Assembly: GCF_000559025.1 (NCBI RefSeq)
Contig: NZ_JAAN01000019.1
Coordinates: 62,001-126,000 of the forward strand
From: Luteimonas huabeiensis HB2
Lineage (GTDB): Bacteria; Pseudomonadota; Gammaproteobacteria; Xanthomonadales; Xanthomonadaceae
Length of the DNA: 64,000 bases
Direction of reading: 5' to 3'
Made by a program: the position numbers and the translations under genes. Below the pieces are notes generated by a model. That model ran no database searches. It was not told the origin of the DNA and saw only the letters and a list, made by a program, of their open reading frames with translations. Below are positions 45,635-54,624 of this stretch, piece by piece. The first letter of the stretch is position 1. Each line of letters opens with the position of its first letter.

Positions 45635-46074
45635 CAGTAGTCCTCCACGCGCTCGCCCGGCATGGCGTACTGCACGCGCTGGTACAGGGGGAAGACCGTC
45701 GTGTAGCCCGGAACCGGCACGGGGTCCGTACCCGCCAGGTGCGGGTACACATACATGACGAGATCGGGGTTGGGCAGGCGCTGGAACTGGCGATAGACCT
45801 CGTTGCGCGCGGTGCGCGTGTAGCGCATCTGCTCGGCGGGCGCGGCCTGCACATCGGCCTCGGTCAGCGGCCGGCGCAGGCCCTGGCGTGCGTCGAGCAG
45901 TTGCCTGCGCGCCACCTGGCCGGCGCCACCGCCGCCGTCACCGGCGTTCTGCTGCCAGATGTCCATCATCGTGCTGTCGCCGTGGGGCAGCAGCTTTTCC
46001 TTGCTGGTGGCGCAGCCGCCGAGCGCCGCGACGGCGAGGGCCAGCGCCAGGCCCTTAGTCAAGTTCGAGAGCAT
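45634..46074 (-). CDS. Conjugation lipoprotein, TIGR03751 type
   Basis: 146 residues. A lipoprotein signal ends in VAALGGC, and the mature part has YRQFQRLPNPDLVMYVYPHLAG and PLYQRVQYAMPGE. It matches TIGR03751 and probably serves as the VirB7/TraV-like outer-membrane component. It overlaps the end of the VirB10-like gene, as is common in this operon type. Confidence 0.88.
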   Translation of the reverse strand: MLSNLTKGLALALAVAALGGCATSKEKLLPHGDSTMMDIWQQNAGDGGGGAGQVARRQLLDARQGLRRPLTEADVQAAPAEQMRYTRTARNEVYRQFQRLPNPDLVMYVYPHLAGTDPVPVPGYTTVFPLYQRVQYAMPGERVEDY

Positions 46075-47464
46075 GGCTTTCTCCTGCGCGGTGATCGACC
46101 TTGCGGCCTTCGGGATCGAAGTCGATGGCGAGCGGCTTTTCGAGGTGGACGGCGACCTTGGCGCCCGGCTGCACATAGACGGCGGCGAACGCCTGGCCGT
46201 ACAGCTTGTTCACCCAATCAGCCATGTCGCGCACGCCGCCGGCGAGGATGCGGCCCATCGCCTCGTTGCCCGAGATGCCGACGCTGCCGATGGAGCCATC
46301 GGCGCCCACGTAGGAGACCTGGCCGCTGTCGCTGTCGATGAGCGAGGCCACGCCGGCGCCCGCCGCGGTGATCAGCGCCTGCGAGCCGAGGTACTGCTGG
46401 GCATTGCTGCGACGCTCACCGCTGACGCAGGGGATGCCGTAGGGATCGCTGATCCAGCCCAGCCCATCGCGCTGCTGCTCGCTCTGCTGGTTGCCGTCGC
46501 GGTCCTCGGGAATGGTGCGGATCGTGCCGTCGTGGAAAACGAAGGTGATGCTGCGCACCTGGCCGCGCACGCACGAGAGCGTCCAGTCGCCGGAGGCGGT
46601 GCCGGAGAACACGGCGCCGGCTACATCGGGGATGTCGATGCCATTGGCGGTCAGGTTGTCCGCGCCGACAAGAACTTTGAACGGATACGGATCGTTGACC
46701 GTTCCGTCGATCGGCACGCGGCCGATCAGCGCCGTCATCGCCACGGAGCCCATCAGCGTCGAGTTGGTCGGCACGGTATAGACCGGCTTGGCGCTCTTCA
46801 CGCCTGCGGCGCGGGCGCCAGCGTTCACCACGGATTCCGCCGTTGCCTCCAGCGTGCTCTGCGCCGGACCGAAGCTCGTGGGAAAGCTCAGGCTGCCGCT
46901 GGACGAGCCGCGCCCTTCAGCCTTCTTCGCGTCGTCCGGTTCCACCCAGCGCGTGCCGCCTTCCATGCCCGCCTCGTCGCCGTCGCGCAGACCCAGGCCT
47001 ACGGGCAGATCGGCATGGCCACCACCGCGTCCGCCGATGCTGTCCAGGCGTCGCTGCAGGTCGGCGAGCAGCCCCTCGGTCTGCTGGCGCTCGGCGGCCG
47101 ACTGTTGCTGGTCGCGGCGCAGATTGGAGCGTTCGGCCTCCAGCGCGGAGGTGATGCGCTGGTCGATGGAGTTCTCGCGCTGGCGCAGCCGTTGGTTCTC
47201 TTCGCGCTGCGACTTGTTGTCCGAGAGCGCGGTCTGAAGCTCGGTGCGCAGTTGCTTCACCTGCGCAACGAGTGTCGCCACGGTGTCGCGGGGCGTATCG
47301 CCCTCGATGCCCAGTGCTTTCATCTCCTCGGGGGTGAGCTGGGCGCTCGCGTCGGTCCGCGTCGGCGCCGTCTCCCCGCCACCGGAGAAGAGCCGGATGC
47401 CGACGAACAGCACCAGGACGGCCACGGGGATCATCAGCCACTTGAGGAGGCCGTTACTGCGCAT
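46055..47464 (-). CDS. VirB10/TraB-like channel protein (TIGR03752)
   Basis: 469 residues. An N-terminal inner-membrane helix (WLMIPVAVLVLFVGIRLF) precedes a long coiled coil (about 60-145, Gln/Glu/Arg-rich) and a C-terminal TraB-like domain (GRVPIDGTVNDPYPFKVLVG, VHLEKPLAIDFDPEGRKV). It should span the periplasm and connect inner and outer membrane parts of the channel. It overlaps genes on both sides. Confidence 0.9.
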   Translation of the reverse strand: MRSNGLLKWLMIPVAVLVLFVGIRLFSGGGETAPTRTDASAQLTPEEMKALGIEGDTPRDTVATLVAQVKQLRTELQTALSDNKSQREENQRLRQRENSIDQRITSALEAERSNLRRDQQQSAAERQQTEGLLADLQRRLDSIGGRGGGHADLPVGLGLRDGDEAGMEGGTRWVEPDDAKKAEGRGSSSGSLSFPTSFGPAQSTLEATAESVVNAGARAAGVKSAKPVYTVPTNSTLMGSVAMTALIGRVPIDGTVNDPYPFKVLVGADNLTANGIDIPDVAGAVFSGTASGDWTLSCVRGQVRSITFVFHDGTIRTIPEDRDGNQQSEQQRDGLGWISDPYGIPCVSGERRSNAQQYLGSQALITAAGAGVASLIDSDSGQVSYVGADGSIGSVGISGNEAMGRILAGGVRDMADWVNKLYGQAFAAVYVQPGAKVAVHLEKPLAIDFDPEGRKVDHRAGESHALELD

Positions 47465-48365
47465 GGCGGACCTCCTTGCTGTCCGGTGCCTCGGCGTCCG
47501 GTTGCGGGAGGTGCGCGGTTGGATCGAAGCGATGGATGGCGGGAAGCAGAGACTGCGCGAGGCCGCGCCCGCGCGTCACCAGGTACAGAACCGTCGTGTC
47601 CTCGGGCGTCCCACGTGGGCCTAGCACATCGTGCTGGAAGGTCGCGGTGAGGAAATCGCCTTGCAGCACGCGCGGATCGAGACTGATCCAGCCGCTGCTG
47701 CTGTTGGTGAGACGCACGGCGGTGACCCACTGGTCTTCCAGACGCCACGAGGCGAGCGCAAGCGCGCGCACTGGCATCGTCGGCATCAGCGTGCCGAGGT
47801 TCAGGTCGCGGCGCAGGTTGACTCGCATGACGCCAGGCAGCGGTTCGACCGTGCGCAGCGGCGCATAGAGGTTCTGCGCGGCGAAGCGCGTCAGTACGAC
47901 CGGCACCGGGGTTTCGCGTTGCGCCGACCGCGCTCCTGCCCGGGAACGCATCGCAGCCTCGTCGTCGCTGTCCGACAGGTCGCCATAGCGCGCCTGCGTG
48001 TTTGCGCCTTCGACGATGCGGACGGGCTCCAGCGCAGGTTCACCGTCCTTCGCGGGTTCGGCTGCGATGTCCAGCAGGATCAGGGCGCCGGTGTCCGCGT
48101 CTTGCAGTTGCAGCCGCGTGGGTTCGATCGGCTCGCTGGCACGGAGGTACACGGCACCGCCCGCACTCTGTACGCGCAGACGCTCGCCGACGCCCGCGGG
48201 TACGCCAACCCGGACGTTCCTGTCGATGAACACGATGCGCTCCTGTCCGACCTTCAGCGGCACGGCCAGCGGCATGCGTTCCCAGTGCAGAATCTCCACC
48301 GCCTGGGCAACGGGTGCCGCGACCACGATCAGCAGCCCCAGCAGAGCGAGTACAGGGTGCTTCAT
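47454..48365 (-). CDS. TraK-like secretin-associated ICE protein (TIGR03749)
   Basis: 303 residues with signal peptide LLGLLIVVAAPVAQAVE and a mainly beta mature protein (RVGVPAGVGERLRVQSAGGAVYL). It matches TIGR03749, which in position and layout corresponds to TraK, the secretin-like layer of the core complex. It overlaps the preceding gene by four bases and the VirB10-like gene by eleven. Confidence 0.87.
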   Translation of the reverse strand: MKHPVLALLGLLIVVAAPVAQAVEILHWERMPLAVPLKVGQERIVFIDRNVRVGVPAGVGERLRVQSAGGAVYLRASEPIEPTRLQLQDADTGALILLDIAAEPAKDGEPALEPVRIVEGANTQARYGDLSDSDDEAAMRSRAGARSAQRETPVPVVLTRFAAQNLYAPLRTVEPLPGVMRVNLRRDLNLGTLMPTMPVRALALASWRLEDQWVTAVRLTNSSSGWISLDPRVLQGDFLTATFQHDVLGPRGTPEDTTVLYLVTRGRGLAQSLLPAIHRFDPTAHLPQPDAEAPDSKEVRHAQ

Positions 48366-49057
48366 GGGGTTTCTCCTTGAGACGCTTGCGGAGCCAGGCC
48401 GCCCTGGGCGGGCGCGGGGCGCGCCGGCTCGGGCGTGCCGATGCGCTGAGGCGTCCCGTCGTAGCAGTCGAGCGCCAGCCCGAACGGATTGCGGGCGGGG
48501 TCGATGTCCACCTTGGTGACCTTGATGGGGTAGCGCACCAGGGCGCGCTTGACCTGCTCGGCGCCGTAGTACTCGTCGGCGCTGATGTCCAGCGTCACCA
48601 CCCAGTCACGATCGGAGACGATGCGCACGCGCGCCGTGGGATCGTCGCCGTAGCCGCGGCCGGGGATTTCATAGATGCCGCGCACGCGCTGCCGCAACTC
48701 ACCCGTGCTGCGGCGGTAGTCGTAATCGGCCTTGAGGAACGCCTGGCAGGATGGCGTGAGGTATGCCGAGAGTGCGTACAGGTTGCGCGGATAGTCTTCC
48801 TCGCCGTTCGTGGGCCAGCGGTTGAGCGTCTGGAATACGTAGAAAGTGAAGGCATAGACCGACTCGGGCGGAACCTCCCACCACTTCCTTGTGCTGCCGG
48901 AACGCAGATCGGGGGGCACATGGATGGTCAGGTCGCGCGGGGCGCTCCACCAGCCGCCGCCCATGACCAGGGCGACGATCACCAACGCACCGGCGCCAAG
49001 GCGCAGCGTCTTGATGTGCGCCTGCAGATGGGTGATCTCGTTCTTGAAACGGCTCAT
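48362..49057 (-). CDS. TraE-like ICE protein (TIGR03746)
   Basis: 231 residues. Short cytoplasmic N-terminus, one helix (LGAGALVIVALVMGGGWW), then a periplasmic domain with VYAFTFYVFQTLNRWPTNGEEDY. It matches TIGR03746 (PFL_4703-like), comparable to TraE/VirB8-like proteins that bridge the channel. It ends in a Pro/Ala-rich tail and overlaps both neighbours as ATGA. Confidence 0.87.
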   Translation of the reverse strand: MSRFKNEITHLQAHIKTLRLGAGALVIVALVMGGGWWSAPRDLTIHVPPDLRSGSTRKWWEVPPESVYAFTFYVFQTLNRWPTNGEEDYPRNLYALSAYLTPSCQAFLKADYDYRRSTGELRQRVRGIYEIPGRGYGDDPTARVRIVSDRDWVVTLDISADEYYGAEQVKRALVRYPIKVTKVDIDPARNPFGLALDCYDGTPQRIGTPEPARPAPAQGGLAPQASQGETP

Positions 49058-49452
49058 CGAGTGCTCCTGCGTGTGGTCCAGAAGCCCGAGCGCGAGATCA
49101 GCACATGGCCGCCCACCCAGCCGGCCATCAACGGATGGCGGGTGGCAATGCGCCACTGAAGCTGGCGATACAGCCAGGTATCGGGCCGGCCGCGTTTGAG
49201 CCGACGCAGGATGCCGCCGCCCACGAACACGCCGAGGGCCACGCCCAGGACGACGAACGTGGGTGCGATCGCGATCGTGCGGAATACCCATGACAGTGGC
49301 GCGCCGACCAGCAGGCCGGCGCCACCCGAAAGGCCGCAGCAAATCCACAGCTCGTCGGCGGTGAGGCCGCGCACCACCACCGGGTGGCGATTCAAGCGAT
49401 GCGGAAGGAACGTCACCGTTCCGTCCGCACGGACGTGCTGGTGTTCGGACAT
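49054..49452 (-). CDS. TraL-like ICE membrane protein (TIGR03750)
   Basis: 132 residues. LPHRLNRHPVVVRGLTADEL is the conserved start of this family, followed by two helices (WICCGLSGGAGLLVGAPLSW; TFVVLGVALGVFVGGGIL) and a basic end. It corresponds to TIGR03750 (DUF3487), with TraL-like position in the operon. Confidence 0.88.
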   Translation of the reverse strand: MSEHQHVRADGTVTFLPHRLNRHPVVVRGLTADELWICCGLSGGAGLLVGAPLSWVFRTIAIAPTFVVLGVALGVFVGGGILRRLKRGRPDTWLYRQLQWRIATRHPLMAGWVGGHVLISRSGFWTTRRSTR

Positions 49453-49465
49453 GGCCTGTCCTCGC

Positions 49466-49825
49466 TCAGAGGATGCCGGTGGCTTCGGTGAGCAGCCAGA
49501 TGCCGATCACGAGCAGGACGGCGCCGATCGCCACGGTCAAGCCGAACTGGCCCCAGGTCTTGCGGCCGGTATGGATCTCGGCATATGTCCCGTAGGCGTG
49601 GTAGCAGACGCCCACGAACATGGAGGCCACCACCAGCAAGGCCACGAGCATGACGATGTCGTAGCCGTAGTTGCGGATGGTCTCCATGATGCCGTTGCCC
49701 GTGCCACGGCTCGGGTTCTCGATCGTCGGCAGGCCCTGCGCGAACGAGAGCGCGGGAAGCGTGAAGGCGCCCAGGGCAATGGCAGCGCGCTGGGTAAAAC
49801 GGGAAGAGAGGTTGCGGCTTTGCAT
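49466..49825 (-). CDS. Pilin-like ICE membrane protein (TIGR03745)
   Basis: 119 residues. A signal peptide (AIALGAFTLPALSFAQG) leads to a mature protein with two helices (DIVMLVALLVVASMFVGVCY; LTVAIGAVLLVIGIWLL). Size and layout resemble conjugative pilins (TraA/VirB2). It matches TIGR03745 (DUF2976). The ATG lies at 49823-49825. Confidence 0.86.
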   Translation of the reverse strand: MQSRNLSSRFTQRAAIALGAFTLPALSFAQGLPTIENPSRGTGNGIMETIRNYGYDIVMLVALLVVASMFVGVCYHAYGTYAEIHTGRKTWGQFGLTVAIGAVLLVIGIWLLTEATGIL

Positions 49826-49845
49826 GATCAGTCCTTTCAGGTGGT

Positions 49846-50079
49846 TCAGGAGAGGAGGAAGAAACTCAGGACGAGGTACATCGCGATGAAGCGGATGCAG
49901 ACGCCCACGAACTGGCGCTGGTTGAGGCGGTTCTCCGCCCAGCCCACGTAGGCCGTTCGGATGGCCCACACGCCCCAGACGAGCAGGACCGCGAACACGA
50001 CGCCGACCAGGACGGTCGCCATCGCGGAAGGCGCGATGCCGCTGTTGGCTTGAAACGCCGAGACCTGGGCGCCGTTCAT
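49846..50079 (-). CDS. Small ICE membrane protein (TIGR03758)
   Basis: 77 residues with two hydrophobic segments (MATVLVGVVFAVLLVWGVWA; FIAMYLVLSFFLL). It matches TIGR03758 (DUF3262), found directly before the pilin-like gene in ICEs of this type. Function unknown. It overlaps the RAQPRD gene (ATGA). Confidence 0.85.
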   Translation of the reverse strand: MNGAQVSAFQANSGIAPSAMATVLVGVVFAVLLVWGVWAIRTAYVGWAENRLNQRQFVGVCIRFIAMYLVLSFFLLS

Positions 50080-50456
50080 GGCTTGCCCTCCGCAGTCGGC
50101 GGCGGCGATGGCTCGATGGCCCGCTCGGTGCGGTAGTCGCCGGCCAGTTCCGAGGGATCGCGCGGTTGGGCGCGCGACGGCGTGAGGTGCGCCTGGATAC
50201 CGGCGCGCACGCGCGCCAGGTCAGCCAGAAGCCGTGGGTAGTCGAAGTGGTAGCGTTCGCCCGGCCTGACGGGGGCATGCACGGCGCTGTCCGCGACGGT
50301 GCGCTCCAGCGCGTCGAGCTGGCGCAGCGCGGAGGCCAGTTCCTGACGCTGTGCTGGGGATTCGGAGAGGGCCGTCGGCGACTGGCCCATCAGGAGGGCC
50401 GTCACGAGGAGAATGGGCACGCCGCGATGCGCAGCGCGCCAGGTTAAAGCCACCAT
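50076..50456 (-). CDS. RAQPRD-family ICE protein (TIGR01690)
   Basis: 126 residues. A signal peptide is followed by a helical region and the name-giving motif in SRAQPRDPSELAGDY. Periplasmic, function unknown, typical first gene of this operon in ICEclc/PFGI-1-type elements. The ATTGTTTG core lies 62 bases upstream of its start. Confidence 0.9.
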   Translation of the reverse strand: MVALTWRAAHRGVPILLVTALLMGQSPTALSESPAQRQELASALRQLDALERTVADSAVHAPVRPGERYHFDYPRLLADLARVRAGIQAHLTPSRAQPRDPSELAGDYRTERAIEPSPPPTAEGKP

Positions 50457-50517
50457 CGCGCCATTCCTGTGTGATCAGCAATGGGTTGATCGTGGAGATC
50501 AGGGCGGCTTCAGGCCG

Positions 50518-50525
50518 CAAACAAT
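50518..50525 (-). promoter_or_regulatory. Shared ATTGTTTG core upstream of second operon
   Basis: Coding-strand context GCGGGTTCCTATTGTTTGCGG, followed at once by a small hairpin (GCGGC-CTGAA-GCCGC). It lies in the 98-base gap between the first and second secretion operons. See also 41871-41878 and 56629-56636. Confidence 0.55.
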
Positions 50526-50554
50526 AGGAACCCGCACCCGACCGGATTGATGGC

Positions 50555-51304
50555 CTAGAGGTACTTCTTGAAGCTGGCCGCCGTCAGGCTTACTGCCAGT
50601 CCCAGCAACGCGGCGCTCGGCAGCAGGATCAGCAGCGGATGCACCGAGATCGGCAGAGCCAGGTAGGTCACCCACGGCAGCACGGCGAGCGGCATCAGAC
50701 TCGCCTTCGCCCGGTGGTAGATGAAGCCGGATTCCCGGCCCGCGCCGAAGCGGCGCACGTCCCTCCGCACGAGACCGTCGATCAAGCCGACGAAGGCTGC
50801 CGTGAAGATCAGCGGTAGCGTGAGCACCAGGACCAGCAGACGCACGAGGAAGGTCAGTGTCGTGAAGGCCGCTGCGATCAGATAGCTCTCGGTCCAGACA
50901 TAGACCTGGCTGATGTAATAGCGGAAGTTGCGGGCCTGACCATGGCTGGGCGCGCGGGCTCGTTCGGCGGTCTGGCTCATGCGCTCCAGCAGTCCCGTGC
51001 GCACGAAGACCCACTCGTAGCCGGTATCCACCAGATCGTGCGCGGTGCGCCCTGGCTCCTGCACGACCACGCTGCGCGTGAAGTGGTTGGACAGGTTTCC
51101 CAACTCGTACTGCAGCATCTGCCGGGAGTGATGCCAGCCCTGGTCCTTCCAGAAAATGTGCATGCCGACACACTCCATCACGATCGAGAACAGCAGCGAG
51201 CCGATCAGCACACCAAGCAACCGAAACGGCAAGGTGATGGTGCCGACGATCAGGCCTTGCCGACGGTTCTGTTCCCGCTGCGTGGCGGTGGCGGCGTCGC
51301 TCAT
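50555..51304 (-). CDS. ICE membrane protein, TIGR03747 type (DUF4400)
   Basis: 249 residues. Four or so helices (LPFRLLGVLIGSLLFSIVME; FLVRLLVLVLTLPLIFTAAF; LLILLPSAALLGLAVSL) with cytoplasmic basic parts. It matches TIGR03747. It overlaps traD (ATGA) and is always found beside it, so it may help the coupling protein dock to the channel; this role is inferred. Confidence 0.86.
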   Translation of the reverse strand: MSDAATATQREQNRRQGLIVGTITLPFRLLGVLIGSLLFSIVMECVGMHIFWKDQGWHHSRQMLQYELGNLSNHFTRSVVVQEPGRTAHDLVDTGYEWVFVRTGLLERMSQTAERARAPSHGQARNFRYYISQVYVWTESYLIAAAFTTLTFLVRLLVLVLTLPLIFTAAFVGLIDGLVRRDVRRFGAGRESGFIYHRAKASLMPLAVLPWVTYLALPISVHPLLILLPSAALLGLAVSLTAASFKKYL

Positions 51305-53484
51305 GGCGCTGCCTCGTCGCTGGCCGTGCCGTCCACGCTGGCGGCTGGCGCTTCGGTTGTCGCCTCGTCGAGCAGATCCTTGGGCAGGGCCACATCCTGC
51401 AAGACCGGGGAGCTGGTGAACTCCCACCACTGCGTGGCCTCGCTGTAGCTCTGGCGCATGTATCCGGCCAGTTGCTGCAGGTCTGCCGGCATCACTTCGT
51501 CCGGGTCTGGCGCCGGCAGTGGCATGCGAACCTTCCAAAGCTGGCCGCCCTGCAGCAGCGCGAAGCACTGTCCTTTGGGCAGGCCGACTACATGCGATGG
51601 ATCGATCATCGGCACGCTGGACATGCTGATGCGGTCCTGCGTGTTCGAGGTGAAGTCGGTCGCGCCGCGGATGTCCGAGCTGTCCGTCGCACCGGAGACG
51701 ATGGTGGTGGTATAGACCTCGACCTTCGGCAGTTGCTTGGTCAGCAATTCGGCGGTGGCCGTCTCCCGCACCCGAAGCATGAACAGATTGTTGAAGTTCC
51801 CGATGACCTGACCGGCCTTCGCACGGTTGCCGATGCGGGCCTCGATGTCAGAGAGGGTCTGCGTGTACGCGGTGACTTGCAGCCCGGCGCCACCGCCCTT
51901 GTTGATCAACGGCACGAATTCGTCGCCCATGAGTTCATTGAATTCATCCGCATGGACGTTGATCGGCACGCGCGCGCCAGCCGAAGCATCAGGCAGACCG
52001 TCGTCGATCCCGTGCTTATAGATATGGCCTGCGACCGATACCAGGTCGGAGAACATGGAGTTGCCGACCGCTGCGGCGACCTCGGCGTCGGATAGCGCGT
52101 CCAGGCCCACATAGACGACGGCGCGCTTCCTGATCACCTGCATCCAATCGAAAATCGGGCGCGGGTCCGCCAGGTCGGAGTAGTTCGGGGCCAGGAGCTG
52201 CGCGATCTTGCCGCTGGTCAGCTTCTCCAACAGGGGCAGGAGCGAAGCGACGATCTTGTCGAAGTAGGTCTTGTCGTAGCGGACCGCCGAGCGCAGTCCG
52301 TCGAGCACCGGGTCGTAGTTGCGAGCCTGGCTCAGGTACTGCTCCAAGGCCACGACGCGCTTCTCGCGCCCGATCATGTTCCTGGGAATGTTCTTCTCGT
52401 TGAGCTTCGCCTCTATCTGGACGATCACCTCCCAGGCCTTGGGCTCGGTCTTGGCGAAGTAGTGCTGGGCGTACTCGATGAACAGCGCGTCGATGTTGAT
52501 GACGTGCCGCTGGATCAGCATGTAGTCCGGGCGCTGCCCCAGTTCCACCAGGGCGCGGGCGATGATGTTGACGAAGCGCCATGCGAACTCGCGGAACGCC
52601 GCGCTGTTGCCTTCTCCCGAGAGTTGCCCCGCAACGCGGGTCGCCACTTCGCTGATGCGCCCGAAGCGGCCGACGGCGTTGTAGCGCGCGGAAATGTCGG
52701 GCCAGCCCAAATGGAAGACATAGAACTCGCCTTCGCGGCCTGCGCGCTTCGCCTCGACGTACATCCGCTTCAGGAGATCGGCATCGCCCTTGGGGTCGAT
52801 GACGATCACGACTTCGTGCTCGCCCGCATCGTTCTTGCGCCGGATGTCCTGGGTCACGAACAACTCGGCAAGGCGCGTCTTGCCCACGCGCGTGGTGCCC
52901 AGGACCAGGGAATGTCCGACGCGCTCGCCGAGCGGCAGGCTGACGTCCCCTTCGTCTGGTTCGATGCCGTGCAGGCGCGGTAGTCCTCCAACGGGCGGCA
53001 GAGGCCGTACCGGGTTGAATGGCACATCCCAACTCGTGAGCGCGGACAGGCGAGACAGCGGGAACGGCGCGAACTCCAGCCGTTCCTCCAGGCGCCGCGC
53101 CAGCCGGTAGGCTGGTGTCGGCTCCACGTAGCGGCGGAACTCCGGCCGATACGTCTGCATCAGCCTATGGGTGTGCTTCTGCTCCCACAGGAAGCCGCGG
53201 CCCACGAACAGGCGTTGCTGGCTGACGGGCACGTCCTTGTTCGTCATCACGTAGCGAGGCAGGCGGCGGATGTTGCGCCGGTAGCGCAGGATGGTGCGGG
53301 CGTCGCGGTAGCGGATCGCGCCGTAGGCGCCGAACGCCAGCGCGCTGCCGACGCCCATCGACGGGCTCAGCGCGAGCGACCACGGGGCCACCAGGCACAG
53401 AAACGCGGCGCCTGCACACGCCGCGACGGTGTATAGCTCCACCGCGGGACGAAGCAGAACCTCAACCGGCAGTTTCCCCGACAT
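51301..53484 (-). CDS. traD: Conjugative coupling ATPase TraD (TIGR03743)
   Basis: 727 residues. Two N-terminal membrane segments (about 15-58), then a VirD4-like motor domain with Walker A GTTRVGKT (196-203), VIVIDPKGDADLLKRMY and a Walker-B-like NVHADEFNELMGDEF. It brings the relaxase-DNA complex to the secretion channel and pumps DNA. The C-terminal 60 residues are acidic and variable, as expected for a relaxosome-docking tail. Confidence 0.95.
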   Translation of the reverse strand: MSGKLPVEVLLRPAVELYTVAACAGAAFLCLVAPWSLALSPSMGVGSALAFGAYGAIRYRDARTILRYRRNIRRLPRYVMTNKDVPVSQQRLFVGRGFLWEQKHTHRLMQTYRPEFRRYVEPTPAYRLARRLEERLEFAPFPLSRLSALTSWDVPFNPVRPLPPVGGLPRLHGIEPDEGDVSLPLGERVGHSLVLGTTRVGKTRLAELFVTQDIRRKNDAGEHEVVIVIDPKGDADLLKRMYVEAKRAGREGEFYVFHLGWPDISARYNAVGRFGRISEVATRVAGQLSGEGNSAAFREFAWRFVNIIARALVELGQRPDYMLIQRHVINIDALFIEYAQHYFAKTEPKAWEVIVQIEAKLNEKNIPRNMIGREKRVVALEQYLSQARNYDPVLDGLRSAVRYDKTYFDKIVASLLPLLEKLTSGKIAQLLAPNYSDLADPRPIFDWMQVIRKRAVVYVGLDALSDAEVAAAVGNSMFSDLVSVAGHIYKHGIDDGLPDASAGARVPINVHADEFNELMGDEFVPLINKGGGAGLQVTAYTQTLSDIEARIGNRAKAGQVIGNFNNLFMLRVRETATAELLTKQLPKVEVYTTTIVSGATDSSDIRGATDFTSNTQDRISMSSVPMIDPSHVVGLPKGQCFALLQGGQLWKVRMPLPAPDPDEVMPADLQQLAGYMRQSYSEATQWWEFTSSPVLQDVALPKDLLDEATTEAPAASVDGTASDEAAP

Positions 53485-53488
53485 GGCT

Positions 53489-54037
53489 TCATTGCTCGAT
53501 GCCGGTGGCCGTGATCAGCGCCGGGTAGTGCCGCAGGCCCAGGCGATCGGCCAGGTCGTCGCCTGCCACGGGGGCGAGCGGGACGCCTGGCGCCAGTGCG
53601 CGCAGCCGCGCGAGGGCCTGCACGGTCTCGACATTGACGACCAGCCCGACCGCGCCACGCTCGCGCAGCGAGGCGACACGGCGCTGCAACCAGGCCCGGG
53701 AAACCTCGTCGTCGCCGACGACCACGAATGGCCGCAGGCCCGGTGCCTCAATCACCCGCCGCGCAACGGTGCCGGGCGAGAGCTTGGCGCTGCGCACCGG
53801 CAGCATCGCGGCTTCGTCCGCGGGCGTGGCGGGAACCTGGGGCGTCGGGATGGGCGGTCGGACCGGGGCATCGGTACGCGGTTGGAGATTGAGGGCTTCG
53901 TAGTACGGCAGCGCCGACGTGCCGCCGCGGTCCTCGACCACGATCAGCGGCTCGCCGGCATGCGAGGCCAGCGGCAAAGCCGTCAGCAGCACGAGCAGGC
54001 CCTTCAAGGTGCGGTTGGCCAGATGGAGTTTCGTCAT
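53489..54037 (-). CDS. ICE protein TIGR03765 type
   Basis: 182 residues with signal peptide LLVLLTALPLASHAGEP and a small alpha/beta mature domain (PFVVVGDDEVSRAWLQRR; GLVVNVETVQALARLRAL). It matches the TIGR03765 (PFL_4695-like) family, encoded directly before traD in these elements. Function unknown. It overlaps the transglycosylase gene (ATGA). Confidence 0.86.
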   Translation of the reverse strand: MTKLHLANRTLKGLLVLLTALPLASHAGEPLIVVEDRGGTSALPYYEALNLQPRTDAPVRPPIPTPQVPATPADEAAMLPVRSAKLSPGTVARRVIEAPGLRPFVVVGDDEVSRAWLQRRVASLRERGAVGLVVNVETVQALARLRALAPGVPLAPVAGDDLADRLGLRHYPALITATGIEQ

Positions 54038-54624
54038 GGGGAAGCCTCCTGACGCGCGGCGAGCGCCGTGGTGGTTGGCCGCGTGCCCTGCACGCGGGCG
54101 AGGTGGCGGGAAACGCTCCGCCGATAGCGGGCTGCGGGCTCGCCACCCGCGGGGCGGTGGTAGCGGCCGATCGCCAACAGCCAGTCCTCGCCCGGGCTGT
54201 GCTGTTCCTTCAGGATCTCGGACGCGATAGCGAGGTTGCGGTACGGATCGAGCAAGTCGCACGCGCTGGTGAAGCGGTGCTTGTGGTAGCCGAGGTTGAT
54301 TTGACCCAGTCCTGCGTCGATGCGCGTGTGCGGCGTGGTACGCATCGCCTGCTGCAAGCCTGAGCAGGCCTCGGCGCGGGTGGCGAAGCGGCGCGACTGG
54401 CCGGCGACGTTGAGGGACCAGGGCCACGGGACGATGCGCCCGTTTCGCCGGATGCCGCTTTCTTGCAGGGCCACGGCGTAGAGCACGGTCGAGGGGATGC
54501 CCGCGCGCTTCGCGGCAAGCTGATAGGCCGGTGGCGGAACCTCCTGGGCAAGGGCCGCGCAGGCGTGGAGGCCAGCAGCGAGCACCAGTGCGCGCAGCGC
54601 CGCCGCTACGGCTGGCGCTGCCAT
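54034..54624 (-). CDS. Lytic transglycosylase of the conjugation system
   Basis: 196 residues. Signal peptide LVLAAGLHACAALAQE, then an SLT-like domain with catalytic Glu in VALQESGI and the typical GLGQINLGYHKHRF and DPYRNLAIASEIL. It cuts peptidoglycan locally so the channel can be built. It overlaps genes on both sides within the first secretion operon. Confidence 0.92.
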   Translation of the reverse strand: MAAPAVAAALRALVLAAGLHACAALAQEVPPPAYQLAAKRAGIPSTVLYAVALQESGIRRNGRIVPWPWSLNVAGQSRRFATRAEACSGLQQAMRTTPHTRIDAGLGQINLGYHKHRFTSACDLLDPYRNLAIASEILKEQHSPGEDWLLAIGRYHRPAGGEPAARYRRSVSRHLARVQGTRPTTTALAARQEASP